A stretch of 64,000 bases of DNA from Buxus sempervirens (taxonomy: Eukaryota; Streptophyta; Magnoliopsida; Buxales; Buxaceae), in the NCBI GenBank assembly GCA_947561395.2, contig OX387186.1, positions 41,869,220 to 41,933,219 of the forward strand. The letters run 5' to 3'. Position numbers and translations under genes: made by a program. Below the pieces are notes generated by a model. The model worked only from the letters and a program-made list of their open reading frames with translations, was not told where the DNA came from and made no database searches. Numbering within the stretch: the first letter of the stretch is position 1; each line of letters opens with the position of its first letter. This document shows positions 45,125-55,326 of the stretch, in pieces.

Positions 45125-47153
45125 TGTGAGACATGGGAAAATCACCTAGATGATTTCCTTTATCATCACACGGGCTCAACAAAATGCGAGAGTCGCCACT
45201 ATTCAATTTTTAGGTGTGAATGGGCACCAAAAATAATTAAAATAAGCAAAAGGACACTAGAGTAAAAATAACTCTACTTAAAAATAAAATCCAGAGATGG
45301 TTAAGGGGATTAGATTATGAATGGGGGAAGGTGTTAGGCACCCCCACTTACCCACACAGGTGGTTGCCAAGTGTTGTTTATGCTCAAAAATAAGAAAGCT
45401 TGCTAGAAAAATAAAAAACCTTTAAAAAGGATTAAACAAATGTATGATACTTCCATATGAGAAATCCAATGAATTCCAGATCCTCTTTTATGTTAGTATC
45501 ACTTCTGGGATATCACCATTAAATGGAAATCAAGGCAAAACTTGAACAAAACCGAGTTGAGACAAATCTGGAAAATTCGGTAAAAGATAGAGCCATTTGT
45601 CTTGAAATCATTCAAATCAAATTTAAATTGAATCAAACCAAATTCATTTGAAAGCTTATGATAAATAGAAGACTCATGCAAATTTTCAATTAAATCCGGT
45701 TAAAACCCTAAGAGTTATTCTCCTTTGAAATCTTCTGTTGGAAATCGGTAAAAGTAACAAGTGGGCAACTTTGGAAGTTCATTTAGAAAAATTGGCTCCA
45801 TGTAAATCCATGAATTTTTGCATAAATGAAGTCTGTAGGGCCATCTTTCAAATGAAACTAGCCCCATACCAAACTTCATCCGGAGGTGCCTTGGGTGGCC
45901 TCCCAAACAGGCCGCGAGGATCACAGATTAGCCCAGAAAGGTGTTGTTGAGCAGTTCTGAGTAAATCAGCCACTCACGATACAAATGAAATCAAAAAATT
46001 ATGAAACCAACTGAATTTGAAATTAGGCTCATAAAGGAGAACACAAAAACAAAAATCACTTGAATCGGATTTAAAACGGGCAGATAGTGCTCATTCAAAG
46101 TGATAGGTTCAGCAGTTTGACCTGAACTAACCTATCAACTTCGACTGAATGGTGTCAAACATCTACTCCATAAAAAATAACAAAATTTTACAGACATGTA
46201 CTAGACTGCCTTGTCTTTCCCATGGCCTTAAAATCACTCCAAAATTCATCCGGATGATGAAGTTATGAGTGTCTGAAGTTAGGGTACAGACGCTGTCTAG
46301 TTTTGCCATTTTTAAGTAAAATTATCCCAAAACGGTGATCAAGTGTGTGTAATCCGTGCAATATAAATCAAAATCATTTAAAAAGTGTTGAAAAACCTTC
46401 AGGGGAAATAGGGCACAAGTTTGGCTCACCATTCTCTCCGATTGGAGAGAATATGCCAAAAACCTAAAATGGAGCAAAAATGCCCAAATCCGAGAGGTTA
46501 GTCCTAGAGGTTTTCAATACTCGAGATAAACTCGTTTGAAATCAATAAGAAATATCCCAGAAATGCTTGGGGCTATTTATTTCAAATCTATCACAATGAA
46601 TGCAATAAATCCCAAATACAAGCTGATTCCGATAAAACAAGTGCAATATGTGCATGTGTACAAATTAACTCTTCAATCACATACATAACAACATATAGCA
46701 TTCATATCAATCAAATGGGGTTCTAAAAATCCTAGGGTTTCGTTCCATTCTCGTTTCCCTTAGTTCTCTCTCCTCGTTTTACGGTTCTTCGAGATAGTCT
46801 TGGGGTACTTTGAGTATGAAACGGTTTTCATAGAATCAAAAGGCCAATCAAGAGGGTTCTATAACTAAGGATCAATCCCCAGTCTCGTTTCCCCTAGATC
46901 CCTCTTCACGTTTTACGGCTAGAGGGAGTCTCGAGGTACTTTGAGTAGAGGAAGGGGTTGCATACACAAAGAGTAGGCTATTATTCTACATAAAGGTAGA
47001 AGAAAAGAGCTAACCTTAGAATGTAAGAACAGAAAAATAAAGAGGGTTTTAGGCTTACTTGGGTTTCTGGAAGCAGTGCGGCAGTGATTCCCTTCTTCAC
47101 TCGGAGCTCTTCAATCTCCAACTTATGGCCATTTGCTTGAGGAGGGGCCTCAT

Positions 47154-47160
47154 ATTTATA
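47154..47160 (-). promoter_or_regulatory. TATA box of LTR-C
   Basis: TATAAAT on the minus strand, about 165 bp downstream of the hairpin block. Confidence 0.7.
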
Positions 47161-47325
47161 AGCAAAGGCTAGGGTTAGGGTTTGCATGATGCTAGACACA
47201 AAATGATGTCTAGAGTCCCCCACACTTAACCTTAAGGCTATTTCCGAGATTTCCACTTCATAAGGATGTGTAAAACAGTAAAAATATGAAAAACTCTCCG
47301 TTTTACTCAATTTTGAGCAAAAAAG

Positions 47326-47473
47326 CTTGTATCCGACAACTTAGGTCGGTTACAAGTAAACATTTTTGTATCCGACATATGTCGTCTGATACACTAATAT
47401 CTGCTTGTATCTGATGACTTTTGTCGTATATAAAAAGATTTGCTTGTATCTGATGACTTGTGTCGGATACAAG
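47326..47473 (-). repeat. Multi-hairpin block upstream of TATA (LTR-C)
   Basis: 47326-47356: 12-bp stem CTTGTATCCGAC with one mismatch. 47443-47473: 11-bp stem CTTGTATCTGA with one T-G pair. Two weaker ones lie between. Arms differ from LTR-A and element B. Confidence 0.75.
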
Positions 47474-47572
47474 AAAGAATGCTTAAATTTGAATTTTCGT
47501 GCTGGTTACAAAGGAAAGAATGATTTTTGCCAATTATTCATCATTTTCACTGTGCAATTTGGGGTGTCTACA

Positions 47573-47577
47573 GTTAT
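47573..47577 (+). repeat. Target duplication GTTAT, right of LTR-C
   Basis: Identical to 45120-45124. Confidence 0.8.
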
Positions 47578-49449
47578 GTGGTTTGAAGGTTAATGGAATG
47601 TACAAGATTGGTGGGTTTATTGGACTTAACCACAGAACATGTGCGATTTGGCTTCAACCGCACATGCGGTGCGGTTCCGGCCAAACCGCTCTGTGTGTGC
47701 GGTTCCGGCCAAACCCAAAAAAGCAATTTTTCTTGGGGGCTTCGGCTTTCTGGGCTTTTTGTGGTATTTTAGTAGTAGTGTGGACCCCTGTGTGGGCCCA
47801 CAGTGGTTCTGGGAGAGGGGAAGACCCCCTTTTGTCTCTTTTTGGGCTTCTACCACAAGGGAAGGAGAGGGGGAGGCAAGGGAGGCTGCCTCCTCATTTC
47901 TTTTAAGCGACTCCAGCAGTGGCCTAGGGGTCTTAGCACCCCTATCTTGGACATTCTGCTTCACCAATCAATAGACCATTAAAGTCCAACAGCAAATCAC
48001 ATTATACTATACAAGTTGAACACCGAACAATGCATGCAAAGTAGTAAGACAAGAGAGGGGGTCTGCTGCTGTCCCCAGCAGCAGCTCCTACTAATCAAAC
48101 AACAGGGGATTGTGGGGTGAAGGAAGCATACTTATCAACCACAAAACAACAAATGATGTAAAGGGGCTGGGTGATCATGGCCATGGGGGTTTACACAAGC
48201 ATTCAATGGGTTTGAGTGCTAAGCATGCTAGGTAGATTTCATCATGAAAAGACCTGCTATAGATGTTGAGAACAGTAGCCCCCGGAGGAAGTGTAACATG
48301 CTAATGGGGGTCATGGGGGATGCGGTGGCATTCATACATGGCATTTGGGGTGGGGCTGCCCTGAAGGTGCAAGCAGGTGGGTAAACCTGATGGGCACAGC
48401 ACCTGAACCATAGGGGGTTTAGGCATGCTAAAATCTGCAAGCGTCAAAGGGGGAGGGGATCATGCTTATATACACAAAAACAGCAAGTTACAGCGGGAAG
48501 GGGAGCATCCATTCACACAAAAAAAGCAATCCAAGCATGCAAAACAATAAAAAATTAGTAACACATACGTGCATATGTGTGTTCATCATACTATTTTTCA
48601 AGAACATTTGGAAATCAGAAATGGGACCATGAGATAGGACAATGTAGAAACTATAAGGGGCTGCATTCCTACATCCTACCAGCAAGTGATGCCGTGCACC
48701 CTTCTTGGTACCAAGCCAACACGTGTATAAGAGAAATCAGCAAGGGCATATTTATACAAAAAGGACACAGCAATGATCTAGCATATATCACCTATGATTT
48801 CTAGCAAAATCTGAACTCAAATTCCATGTTAAACCCAAAGAAATTTAGAGAAGGGAAAGAGAAGGGGGGCTTACATGACAGTACATTGGAGTATCATGCA
48901 AGGGGAACATGCTCCCCACCAAAAATAATTAGGACAAACTCACAACAGTAACTTGAAAGACTAAAAAACGTGAGAAAAATATCTCATCTTCTTATTGAAA
49001 CCAAACGTATACATCACCTCTCCCTTGGAGCCTCTCATGTGATGTAATCGGCAAACAAAGGCATGGAAATCCCATAGGAAAAGTGATTCAAAGCAAGATA
49101 GAGACCATACTTTCCTAAACATCATGGGATGAATTCATTCTCATATATGTAATGTAAAATATAGTGGGAAACAATACGTGGTGACTTAACAAGCCTTTGG
49201 TGGTGTGTAGACACTTCCTTGAGGCAAAACAACAGTTGAAGCTCCTTCCTTCAACTTCCCAGCAAAGAAACCCAGCTTCCTTCTTACTTTGATTGGAGAA
49301 GAAGAGACCGGAGTGATGTTTAAGGGGATCAAGTTAGGTTTAAGGCTTTAGAATAGTTAAGAAGGGTAGTTCGGAGGTTCAGAAGGTTGAGGAAACAAAG
49401 AAGGAACAGTGGAAAACCATCCATCCTTTGTCCCATGTTCGAATTTGCC

Positions 49450-49456
49450 TTTTATA
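49450..49456 (-). promoter_or_regulatory. TATA box of LTR-E (family 2)
   Basis: TATAAAA on the minus strand (TTTTATA on +), 13 bp from the nearest hairpin of the upstream block. Confidence 0.65.
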
Positions 49457-49468
49457 GAACACTGGGAC

Positions 49469-49721
49469 AAAACCACATACTAAATGCGGTTTTGCCGAAA
49501 ATGAATAATAACCGCACATACCGTGCAGTTTGGTCGAAACCGCAAGATATGTGCGGTTTTGGCCCTGTCTTTTCAGCATTTAATAGGGGGACAAATTGGT
49601 CAGCGCAGTCTGGCACGCCATGCAACCGCACTGTAAGTGTGGTTACTTTTCGCACGCCGCTTGCGCTGATTGGCTCGTGCGAGCGGTGGCCGAAAAATCG
49701 ACCGCACTTCATATGCGGTCG
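49469..49721 (-). repeat. Multi-hairpin block upstream of TATA (LTR-E)
   Basis: Five hairpins built on AACCGCAC / GTGCGGTT: 49469-49493 (10 bp, one mismatch), 49510-49530 (8 bp, one mismatch), 49537-49559 (8 bp perfect, AAACCGCA), 49624-49644 (8 bp, one G-T), 49699-49721 (8 bp perfect, CGACCGCA). The motif is entirely unlike family 1, but the placement upstream of TATA is the same. Confidence 0.8.
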
Positions 49722-50065
49722 CTGGTTGAGTTGATGGCTGAGGTGACTCAGCCGCCCACTCGGACGAATTAGACTTCCCCAATTTTATTATTTCCCATTT
49801 ATCTTAATTAGTTTAATTAAGATATTTTAACTTTGACGGATTTGCCCTTGGGACTATTTTGCTCATATCTTCTTTATCCGGGCTCCGATCCCTGCAAACT
49901 TAATTGCGTTGGAACCGTGTCGGGATGCTCTACCCATTAGGATAGGGTATATCAATCAATTTGGCCTCAAGGGTAAAGTCACCTTTTGCTCTTTAGTGTT
50001 TAGACCTGTCTTTTAGGGTTTTACTTTCGGGCTTTTTAGATGGGTACAAAAATGAGGTGCTTACA

Positions 50066-50070
50066 CCCTT
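50066..50070 (+). repeat. Imperfect target duplication, right of LTR-E
   Basis: CCCTT, paired with CCCTC at 44637-44641. Confidence 0.5.
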
Positions 50071-50901
50071 AAAGGCCATTTTGTATATATTTTCTTATCA
50101 TTATTTGATGAGCTTATTGTATACTAACATGTACGTCTTCTTCTTATGTGTTCATGGTCCTCATGTTCAATTAGAATTAGTTTAGAGTCAAGCCCAATTT
50201 GGGGCATTCCCTAGGTGCAAACAAAGGTGGACAAGGAGTTTGAACAAAGATCAGATGTTCAAGAAACTTAGAAAGCAATTAAATTAAAGAAAGCCTTTTT
50301 CTAGGCAATAACTGAATACACAGATTAGTTACAAAGCTTTAATCTCATAACCGATATTTTAGTTCAGTAAAACAATTGTTTTGGAATAACCGAACATAAA
50401 ATCCGGTTACATTAAAAGTAGTCTTTAACCAATCTGATACTTTGGTTACAAGACAGGAAATTCCGAAATGCTTTTCATTTCCCATTTCTCTCAATTGGTC
50501 ATACCCAAAACTTTTTAAATGACTTGTGAGCACCTCAATGACATTAATTGAGATTAATTAAATGTTCAAGAGATGGAATAATGGATTAAACATAATTTTG
50601 GGACAAATCTCATTACCTTTGTCAAATGCCAAAGCAAAAAGCCTATAAAGAAATTAAAGTACCATCTTTCTTGGTACCAATTTTTCTCTAGCAAGTTTCA
50701 ATAAGGTTTCTAAACCTAAAATCATAAAAAAAGTTTTGGGTTGGTTTGAAATTTAAAATATTAAAATACTTTCCCAAATTTTATCCCTTAAGCTATTGTA
50801 AGACATAGTCATGGCATAATTCAATTTGTCATGGACTAATCTTATATTGGCTTATTTTGGCAAGGGATTTAATTTGACCAATTGAGAATTCCATAGGTCC
50901 A

Positions 50902-51726
50902 TTGGGAACCTTGGAATCCCAAAATTTTTTTCAAAATTCCTCTCATAGGTCTATTGGGAACCTTTGAATCCCAAAAACTTTTCAAAATAAATCTCATAGG
51001 TCCATCGCGAACCTTTGAATCCCAAAAACCTTTCAAAATCATTCATTGTCAATTGGGAACCTTTGAATCCCAAAAACTTTTTAAAAATTTTTTCTCATAG
51101 GTCCTTTGGGGAACCTTGGAATCCCAAAAGTTTTTCAAAATTCTTCTTCAGAAGTCATTTGGAAACCTTTGAATTCCAAACAAAAATTTTAAAAAAAATG
51201 CAAAAAGAAAAATCATAAAAAATCATTTTCTTTGAAATAAATTGGAGCTTCTTTTTCACCCCATAAGCTGAAAATCATTTCAAAAACTTCATAGGCCATC
51301 TGAAAGCCTTTAATTTTTAGAATCCTTCCAAATTTCACAATTCATTCCATAGGCCCCTAAAAGCCTCTAAATTTCAAATTTTAATCTCATAGGCCTTTAG
51401 GAAGCCTGAGTAATTCCTAAAACTCATAGGATTGCTGGAAGCCTGAAATTCCAGATATTTCAAATTCATAGGCTCCTGAAAGCCTGCGTAATTTCAGGGG
51501 GCATTTGGAAGCATCAATTCCAAACCTTCATAGGCCTTTAGAAGCCTGAGTAATTCTAGAAACCTTTGCTTGGGTCGTCTAAAAGCCTTTGAATTTTAGA
51601 CACAACCTTTTTGGACCGTTTGAAAGCCTTTGAATTTCAAACATCAATTCTTTTGGGCCGTCTAAAAGCCTCTGAATTTTAGACATTTCTCATTCTTTGG
51701 GACTTCTTGGAAGCCCTTAAATTCCA
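50902..51726 (+). repeat. Array of small hairpins with conserved loop and co-varying stems
   Basis: About 17 units spaced 40-80 bp, many preceded by CATAGG(T/C)C. Best stems: 50902-50922, 50954-50974 and 51053-51073 (TTGGGA/TCCCAA); 51158-51180 and 51504-51524 (TTTGGAA/TTCCAAA); 51299-51321 (TCTGAAA, one G-T); 51396-51421 (TTTAGGAA/TTCCTAAA); 51435-51454 (CTGGAA/TTCCAG); 51473-51500 (CTCCTGAAA/TTTCAGGGG); 51537-51560 (TTTAGAA, one G-T); 51577-51601 and 51660-51684 (GTCTAAAA/TTTTAGAC); 51618-51642 (GTTTGAAA/TTTCAAAC); 51708-51726 (TGGAA/TTCCA). Loops are ACCTTTGAA, GCCTTTGAA, GCCTCTGAA or GCCTGAGTAA. Units near 51005 and 51357 are degenerate. No coding content. Confidence 0.85.
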
Positions 51727-51885
51727 TATTCTTTTGGATAGTCATTTGTACCAATAACTTTTCTTCACAAGGTCAATTTCGACCAAAACAAAAAAAGAAA
51801 AAAATATTAAAATAAGAAAAAAAAATTGTAGTTCAGACTCCTGTTACCCCAAAAATGCATACATGCATTCATGAATTGTGTGAGT

Positions 51886-52557
51886 TTCAAAGTCGGCTAC
51901 TCATCGCTTTTACTATTTTACAACAGTAGATTCAAACAAGCATATCTTCTTTGATTTTTATTGGATTCAATTGAAATTTTCACTGAGTCTTCTACTTCAT
52001 ATAAGCTTTCAAATGGCTTTGGTTTCACTCAATTTGAGTTTGAATTGAATGACTTATGGTTGGTGGAGTTTTCCAAGCTTACATGGATTAATCTTGAATT
52101 GATTTTTCCAGATTTGATTTAGATTGCTTTTCTTCAAGTTTTACTTTGATTTTTACTTGATCATGAAGTTCTAGAGGTGATATATCCATAGAGAGAGAGA
52201 GAGAGTCCAGAATCTATTGGACTACTCATATGGAGGAATCACACATCTATTTGTTTACTTTAAATGTTACTTTTGAGTATTTTTGTTTACAAGCAATTTT
52301 CAAGCAGGAATAGCATATGGCAACCATCTTGTATGGATGAGTAGGGGTGCTTAACACCTTCCCCTACTCATAACCTGACCCTCTTACCTGATCTCTGGAT
52401 TAAACCGTGAAGTAGAGCTACTTTTAGCTCTATTTTTACTTTTTATCCACATTTTGGTGTCCATTCACACCTTAACTTAAATGGTGGTGATTCTAATATT
52501 TTATGACTCCCGTGTGATGATCAAGAGATAACGTAGGTGATTTTTCTATGTCTCATA
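51886..52557 (+). repeat. Element B truncated 3' LTR
   Basis: Colinear with about 42700-43361 of the 5' LTR (GGCTACTCATC, ACAACAGTAGATTCAAACAA, and the end TTTTTCTATGTCTCATA). The first roughly 2.3 kb of the LTR is missing here. Confidence 0.8.
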
Positions 52558-52562
52558 GGGTG
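52558..52562 (+). repeat. Target duplication GGGTG, right of element B
   Basis: Identical to 40406-40410. Confidence 0.75.
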
Positions 52563-53108
52563 CCTAGGGTCTATTTTCAAATTTGTAAAAAAAAGTGCTT
52601 AATAAATAATATACTAATAAATTTTTTGGAGATACATTGTCGTATAGTAAAGTAAGGAATAATGTACACAAGAATGCTCTAGGAAAGTTCCTAGATAACT
52701 TAAGGGGTCACAAACGATCTCGCTTAAAGCCCCGTTTCCTTAGGCAATTATCTCGCCCTTTGTGACAGAACTTTCCTAGAATTGCATTTAGCTACATAGT
52801 ATATCACCCACTATACTAGGCTTACAAATAATAAGAAAGGTAGAAGGAGATACTTACTTATATGTATAATATTTAGAATGAAATTTAAAATCAAAAAATT
52901 AAATAGAAGAATACCTCTTGAGACTTGAATCCTGAATGAAGCTTGAACTTTGCAGTTAAAACCTTCAACCTCCAGACTCCACTTCCCACCTTTGATGTTT
53001 GAGCAATTTAAAAAAAATTACTTGAAAACTAAAGAGATGAAGAGAGCTTGATTGCTAATAAGAGAGATTGTAGAAGAGTGTAAGAGAGATTGTTGAAGAG
53101 TTGAGAAG
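52563..53108 (-). other. hAT-2 5' non-coding part between insertions
   Basis: AT-rich, no coding signal. By position it is the promoter-side region of the hAT between its BED exon and its right terminus. Confidence 0.5.
53104..53108 (+). repeat. Target duplication AGAAG, left of LTR-F
   Basis: Identical to 62191-62195. Confidence 0.75.
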
Positions 53109-53994
53109 TGTGCGCGTGTCGATCCACGGGCTGCATTGCTGGGCACACGAGAGTGCATGCCTCCATTTTGGGAAATTGGGAATGAGGAGTCGCCACTGCC
53201 TGATGGAGTGCAGGCAGATACCTGGGTGCCTAATGTTTGTTTATTAGTGGTCTATGGCTTAAGATTCTAGCTAAGTTCTCAGTTACGGTTTGGGGAAATC
53301 CGTAGACACCCTGGTCCACCCCGTCTGGTGACAGGTTCCGCGGGTCTTCCTGGTTTAGAGTCAACTTTGTCTATCTCACTCAATCCTACTCAGATATGCA
53401 TTCCTTATTTTAAGTCTGTGTGGGGACCACCTAAGTGGTGTGGGTCCCCTTTATCTATTTTTATCTTCTTTAATTAAAATAATCTTAGTTTGATTAGGTG
53501 GTGGACTAGGTATAGCCCACATGTCCCTTTGGTGGGCTTTAAACTAACCCTAAAAAGCCTTTTAGGGTTTGGTTTAATTTGATTGCTTTTATTTAAGGTT
53601 TAGCAAGAAATTAGGTTTAAGATTTATTTGGTGGGCCTGGATAGTCTGTGGGCCCATTGGGTGGGCCTCACAAGAGTTCCCTTTTGATTTATTTATCTTT
53701 AGTTTAATTCATCTCCAAATGGGCTAGGAATGGGCTTGGGGCCCACTTCCTAGGCTTAGGTTTGAGGCTTTGTTTGTTAAGGGATGGGAATCCCCACCTT
53801 AATTTGATAAATGGGTTGTGAGATCCCAAGTCCCACATTGCTCGAGGAGGAGAAGGTGAAGGTTTATATATGTAGGCTTGTGACTCCCTCAAGTAACGAG
53901 GCCTTTTGGGGTAAAACCCAAGAGCAAAACCGTGATGCCCAGTGGGCTAAAGCGGATAATATCATTGCAGTTAGGGAGTTGAGGAGTGACAGAA

Positions 53995-54007
53995 TGGTAT
54001 CAGAGCC
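53995..54007 (+). other. TRIM primer-binding site
   Basis: TGGTATCAGAGCC, three bases after LTR1; the classical initiator tRNA-Met complement of plant retrotransposons. Confidence 0.85.
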
Positions 54008-54107
54008 GGACCCCAACCGGAAATGTGGGACCCAGACATTGGTTGGTGCATGTGGGCAGGCCCAAGATAATGGCTGGCAGGCTACTGCACGAGGACGTGC
54101 AGCCCTT

Positions 54108-54119
54108 AAGGGGGTGGAT
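54108..54119 (+). other. TRIM polypurine tract
   Basis: AAGGGGGTGGAT immediately before LTR2. Confidence 0.75.
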
Positions 54120-55321
54120 TGTGAGATCCCAAGTCCCACATTGCTCGGGGAGGAGAAGGTGAAGGTCTATATATGTAGGCTTGTGACTCCCTTAAGCAAT
54201 GAGGCCTTTTGGGGTAAAACCCAAGAGCAAAACCGTGAGGCCCAGTGGGCTAAAGCGGATAATATCGTTGCAGTTAGGGAGTCGGGGCGTGACAACATGA
54301 CTAAGAGTAAACAGATGTTGTTGACCTAATCTCATGATAGCTTAATTACTGAGTCATGCTAAAATATTTAAAGCCACTTGTAATAAAAAGTGACCATAGC
54401 TTTGTATAGTTTTGTGATGTGAAAGATAAAATTTATCATAGTCATGGAATAACTAAATTAACATAAAAAAATATTTCAAGCTACTTGAGTCTCCATGTTG
54501 TTCCATGTGGTTATTAAACCAAGACAAAAGAGTGTCTCCGACAAAAGAAAGACCATGGTAAGACATGACCTCATGGCTTACACATGGGTAAAACCATGAT
54601 GAAAGAGATACCATGGAAAGACCATGGTGTCATGGTTTGCACATGGGTCAAAACATGATAAAACAAATAGCATGTCATCTTGTATTACCCATTCGTATGA
54701 TACATGAAATACACCCACTCGAGAAACACCCACAATGTGATTTGACACATACTTTTCATTAATCACCCAAGCACATCAGCAACACTCATCATCGTGATTC
54801 ACAACACATGCTTTTCATCAAATAGGAATAACAACAACACCATTAACGTGATTTACGGATCATGTTGACACATGCTTTCGTTAACAGTTTTTCTGAATAT
54901 TAAAGTGTACAAAAACAAGATTCAATGAATTGAAACTTGAGAGAGAACTTCAGTGAATCAACTCATATATGAAATCTGAACATTCATCTCCATGGGGTTT
55001 CATGATATCTTCTAAATAATATATTATTTAATGAGAATGATGCACAAATCATAAAAGGAAAATTAACCCACTTACCTTTGATTTCTTGGATTAAAAGCAC
55101 CAAATTTGAAGTTTCTCCTAAAATTTCTTTTTCCCCAAGAGGATGGAGACTAGGGTTCAAGATGAAAAGGAGAGAGAATGAGAAAATGGGGCAAGAGGGG
55201 GAAACAAGAGTGAAAAGGAAAAGGGGCGAGAGAGAGAGAGAGGGAGACGGTTTGAAAAGAAAATTTTTAGAAGAGATTGTATACGACTAGGGTTTTTAAT
55301 GTGTGGTGATTGGGTGTGTGT

Positions 55322-55326
55322 GCAGG
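55322..55326 (+). repeat. Target duplication GCAGG, left of LTR-I
   Basis: Identical to 58115-58119. Confidence 0.8.

Larger units (their letters stand above)
45125..47572 (-). mobile_element. Family-1 solo LTR (LTR-C), minus strand, inside LTR-E
   Basis: Left end TGTGAGACATGGGAAAATCA, right end GGGGTGTCTACA, perfect 5-bp duplication, 2448 bp. It lacks the poly-G and long inverted repeat of LTR-A but keeps the hairpin block (47326-47473), TATA (47154-47160), short-intron donor and CGTAAAACG motif. Confidence 0.87.
44642..50065 (-). mobile_element. Family-2 solo LTR (LTR-E), minus strand, split by LTR-C
   Basis: Left end TGTGCGCACGTCGTGAGAAC, right end ATGAGGTGCTTACA, a TG...CA structure; about 2.97 kb after removing nested LTR-C and its duplication. 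The ends match the copies at 53109 and 62758. Open frames within (47499-47974, 48228-48804, 49379-49782) are accidental. Promoter (TATA at 49450) and hairpin block lie near the right end, as expected for a minus-strand LTR. Confidence 0.8.
40411..52557 (+). mobile_element. Family-1 LTR retrotransposon (element B), internally deleted
   Basis: 5' LTR 40411-43361, PBS 43364-43382, leader 43383 to 44641, nested family-2 LTR (44642-50065), then residual internal sequence with a hairpin array (50902-51726) and a truncated 3' LTR (about 51886-52557, ending TGTCTCATA). Perfect GGGTG duplication. No gag, protease, RT or integrase is recognisable, so coding DNA has been lost. The array near the 3' LTR fits the 3' UTR position where Ogre elements are known to carry variable tandem repeats. 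Confidence 0.82.
53817..54294 (+). mobile_element. TRIM (terminal-repeat retrotransposon in miniature), complete
   Basis: Two 175-bp LTRs (53817-53991 and 54120-54294), each starting TGTGAGATCCCAAGTCCCAC and ending GTGACA, flank a 128-bp interior. The interior opens with a PBS TGGTATCAGAGCC (53995-54007, complementary to initiator tRNA-Met) and closes with a polypurine tract AAGGGGGTGGAT (54108-54119). No coding capacity. A clear 5-bp duplication is not visible (TGGGT left, ACATG right). The open frame running through both LTRs is accidental. Confidence 0.88.

Noticed and set aside
47499-47974. Overlapping frames of 111-135 codons on both strands
   Set aside because: They lie in family-2 LTR-E, have no recognisable domain, and both strands are open because of composition.
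51015-51218. Frame with repeated NPKN-like peptide
   Set aside because: Produced by the tandem hairpin array; no start context or conservation.
50902-51726. Could the regular short array be a CRISPR or a simple satellite
   Set aside because: Plant nuclear DNA with unequal units and no constant repeat/spacer pattern; the constant part is the loop, not a direct repeat.
53811-54329. 172-codon open frame
   Set aside because: Runs through both LTRs, PBS and PPT of the TRIM, which is non-coding by structure.
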